From positions 27,169,878-27,233,877 of the forward strand of contig NC_086368.1 in the NCBI RefSeq assembly GCF_036324505.1: 64,000 bases of DNA, given 5' to 3'. Origin of the DNA: Eleginops maclovinus. Its lineage: Eukaryota > Chordata > Actinopteri > Perciformes > Eleginopidae. The notes under the pieces are model-generated. The model saw only the letters and a list, made by a program, of their open reading frames with translations. It did not search any database and was not told the DNA's origin. Positions within the stretch are counted from its first letter, which is position 1, and each line of letters starts with the position of its first letter. Of the stretch, positions 61,873 to 64,000 are shown in pieces. The position numbers and the translations under genes were made by a program.

Positions 61873-64000
61873 AATGATAATAGATCCAACGTGAGGTTGG
61901 CAGAAACACAAGTCCCCAAAAGAACGTAGCCTTTTCATTATAGCCATGTATTTTTTGTTGCTCTGAACAGCAGAAACTTTGATCTGTGACAAATTGAGTT
62001 TGATAGGTGACTCTACCTTTTAAGACAGCCCTCTCTGAAGGCAATCAGCCCCTGCTAAATTGCTGACACCAATATGGCTCAAAAGGTCTATAATCAGGCA
62101 GTGGAAGTAGCTGTTGCTCTTAGTAATACCTGAGTCATGTTGCAAAACTGTAACGTATTCTACTTTTCTATCTCATTACCTTTTTCCATTTGTATCCATC
62201 GTGTTCCAGTTGTCTTGTAACAAACAGGGCTAGCTAATACAATATCACCATAGGGGAAATGACTAAAGTTAAGGTTCCTCACACAAATAAAACGTTGAAT
62301 TATTTAGAAACAATGCATGTTTGTTTGGATCAGTACAATTAGGGGTTGTGCTACCAGCAGAAGCTCATTTTCTGTAATAGTGCTACTGTCACATAATGTT
62401 TTACGATTTACCATTATCCCATAATCATCCCTTGTGTTTGCTTCTGTTCAGCAAAAGGTTCCACATTTTATACTTTATAATAAAGCTCTGTAATAACGTC
62501 CGAGTCCTGCATCTTTTTGTGCCCCATAGGCTTTTATGTGGGTGGATGTACAGGACTGTATACGATTGCTAGCGTTCATACCGATTCTATCCAAACATGT
62601 CTTGGTAAGACCATGCCCTTGAGTTGATCTAACAAAATAGTTGATTTTTATTCTACAAAAGTTGCTATAATTTTACTTATTCAAGTCCATGTGCTTTTAC
62701 AGACAACAGAACTGAACAATGTAAGAAGCTGTGTATTTGTTGGAATGAATGAATACCTCGACTGAGTGTATCTCTTATTGGCTTCAGAAGAGCTTTATAA
62801 GAATCACTTATTAAAAGAAATGGAAAAGACGGTCGTCAAATGGACCACATGAAGCTGCATGACAAATGTAGGAGAGATATAACCCTTTTAAGATGACTGG
62901 GTAACTCAAAGTGGATGATCATGGTTTAGAAATAGAAGATGTATATTATTAGATTCCGTTAACGTAGTGACTTACTTTCTGGGTTAGGATTAGGGTTCTT
63001 CATTTGCTGACCGCCTGGAAGTGATTATTTCTGTTTGAGACAGCTCTTCCATCTTGTAGATGAGCATGTTGAAAAGGCTGGTGGCGCTCTGGGTTAGCAA
63101 TTTGTCTGGCAAGCTGTCACTCCTATAATTGTGGCACTTCATAGAGAGCACACGCGCCACGATGTCACAGGACTTTCTGAGGGTGACCGTACCCAGTTGG
63201 GGAAACAGGCTTTGATGACACAATGAGACTGACTGTACAAATGTATTGCTCAGGATAATCACAATAAATTCACGTTTCATGGACACAGCCCACCCTGCTT
63301 CAGCGTCATTATTTTGGGCTGCGTGATGGGATATTTGCAGAGCAGACAATAAGGTAAAAGCGGCAGAACATTAACTTTGGTAAAGCTTTTGAAGAACAAT
63401 AGTCTGCTCTAGTTTACCTGCTCAGTAATGGTAGGGAGGTATACTTCCCTTTCTCTTATGCTTGCTCATTAATGATGGAGGTCTGATAGGAATGTGGGTT
63501 CTGTTATGCGGCACATCTAACAAGGAAAACCAGACTAATGAATGCAAAAAGTCTCAAGACTACAGATTTAATCATTCTGTGGGTGTGTGTTTTTTTAAAG
63601 TTTTTAGTTTCTTTAAAGGTTTTTGCCCTGGAGACACCACATAATTATTTAAAACATTTCAGTGAAAAGGGGAACTTTTTGAAGGTCAGATGAAAGAGTT
63701 GTAGCCTGTGTGCCCGGCATCATTGATTTGAAAATAATTTCATTTGAATATTTGAATATTTTAACTACTCTGCTCATCTCGAAGACACTCCCAAAACAGT
63801 CGGAAAACTTAGCTAATGTAAGTTATTTACTCCTTATTTTTTCCTCTATCTCAGGAGACAGTAACCCCTCCTTAGATTTTCTCTTTTCGTAAAAACTAGT
63901 TTCTTCTCTCTGCTAATTCCTCTCAGTTTTGTCCTTATCCCTGTCAATGGTCAAGGATAAAGAGTGTTGTATAAGCGAATACTGACGATTCAGCAAAATC
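61873..64000. other. Intergenic end of window
   Basis: No recognised gene. A minus-strand open frame at 62990-63349 is described separately. A GGGTTAGGATTAGGGTT phrase lies at about 62981-62997. Confidence 0.35.
62990..63349 (-). CDS. Unrecognised minus-strand ORF
   Basis: About 119 codons, ending in TAA. The composition looks protein-like and helical: HHAAQNNDAEAGWAVSMKRE, VTLRKSCDIVARVLSMK, and SLPDKLLTQSATSLFNMLIY then KMEELSQTE. On the minus strand a CGCAG acceptor lies within it (about 63321), so it might be a last exon. I do not recognise a family. Chance, a decayed gene or a last exon of a neighbour are all possible. Confidence 0.2.
   Translation of the reverse strand: MSALQISHHAAQNNDAEAGWAVSMKREFIVIILSNTFVQSVSLCHQSLFPQLGTVTLRKSCDIVARVLSMKCHNYRSDSLPDKLLTQSATSLFNMLIYKMEELSQTEIITSRRSANEEP

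Overview
The window is intron-rich, AT-rich nuclear DNA from a teleost fish, inferred from fish-type repeats: tRNA-derived SINEs, small inverted-repeat elements, solo LTRs and an RTE-like LINE tail with GATG repeats. It holds one recognisable gene, the 3' part of a plus-strand contactin gene. The paralogue is best matched to contactin-3 (CNTN3). I recognised this from remembered family sequences, not from a search.

Region 1 (1-34158) is the contactin gene. Eighteen exons with canonical AG/GT borders and consistent phases join into one open frame of 871 codons plus a stop. They encode the second half of Ig2, Ig3 to Ig6, four fibronectin type III domains and a short hydrophobic tail of the GPI-anchor type. 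The signal peptide, Ig1 and the first half of Ig2 must lie upstream of the window. Every complete domain is a two-exon module bounded by phase-1 introns. The 3' UTR follows, with two AATAAA signals near 35150-35175.

Three things stand out inside the gene. (a) Intron 3 contains a decayed tandem copy of the two exons for Ig4 with their flanking introns, so the locus once gained an in-frame-compatible extra Ig module and lost it. (b) Intron 6 carries a roughly 2.86 kb terminal-inverted-repeat element. It has nine copies of a 12-base motif in two clusters near its ends, a perfect 15-bp palindrome, two short coding remnants and an internal tandem duplication; I cannot place its superfamily. (c) Smaller elements sit in other introns, including a SINE inside a miniature inverted-repeat element and a 169-bp segment with 20-bp direct repeats.

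Region 2 (34159-64000) is a gene-poor flank of about 30 kb. It holds SINEs, two solo LTRs with clean 5-bp target duplications (one nested in an older repeat), a truncated hAT element with a broken BED finger, a LINE 3' end and a 34/35-bp minisatellite. A few isolated open stretches could be exons of unknown genes or lncRNAs, but none is recognised.

The contactin product is expected to be a GPI-anchored neuronal cell-adhesion and axon-guidance protein on the outer face of the plasma membrane. Nothing suggests bacterial genes, CRISPR arrays or rRNA.
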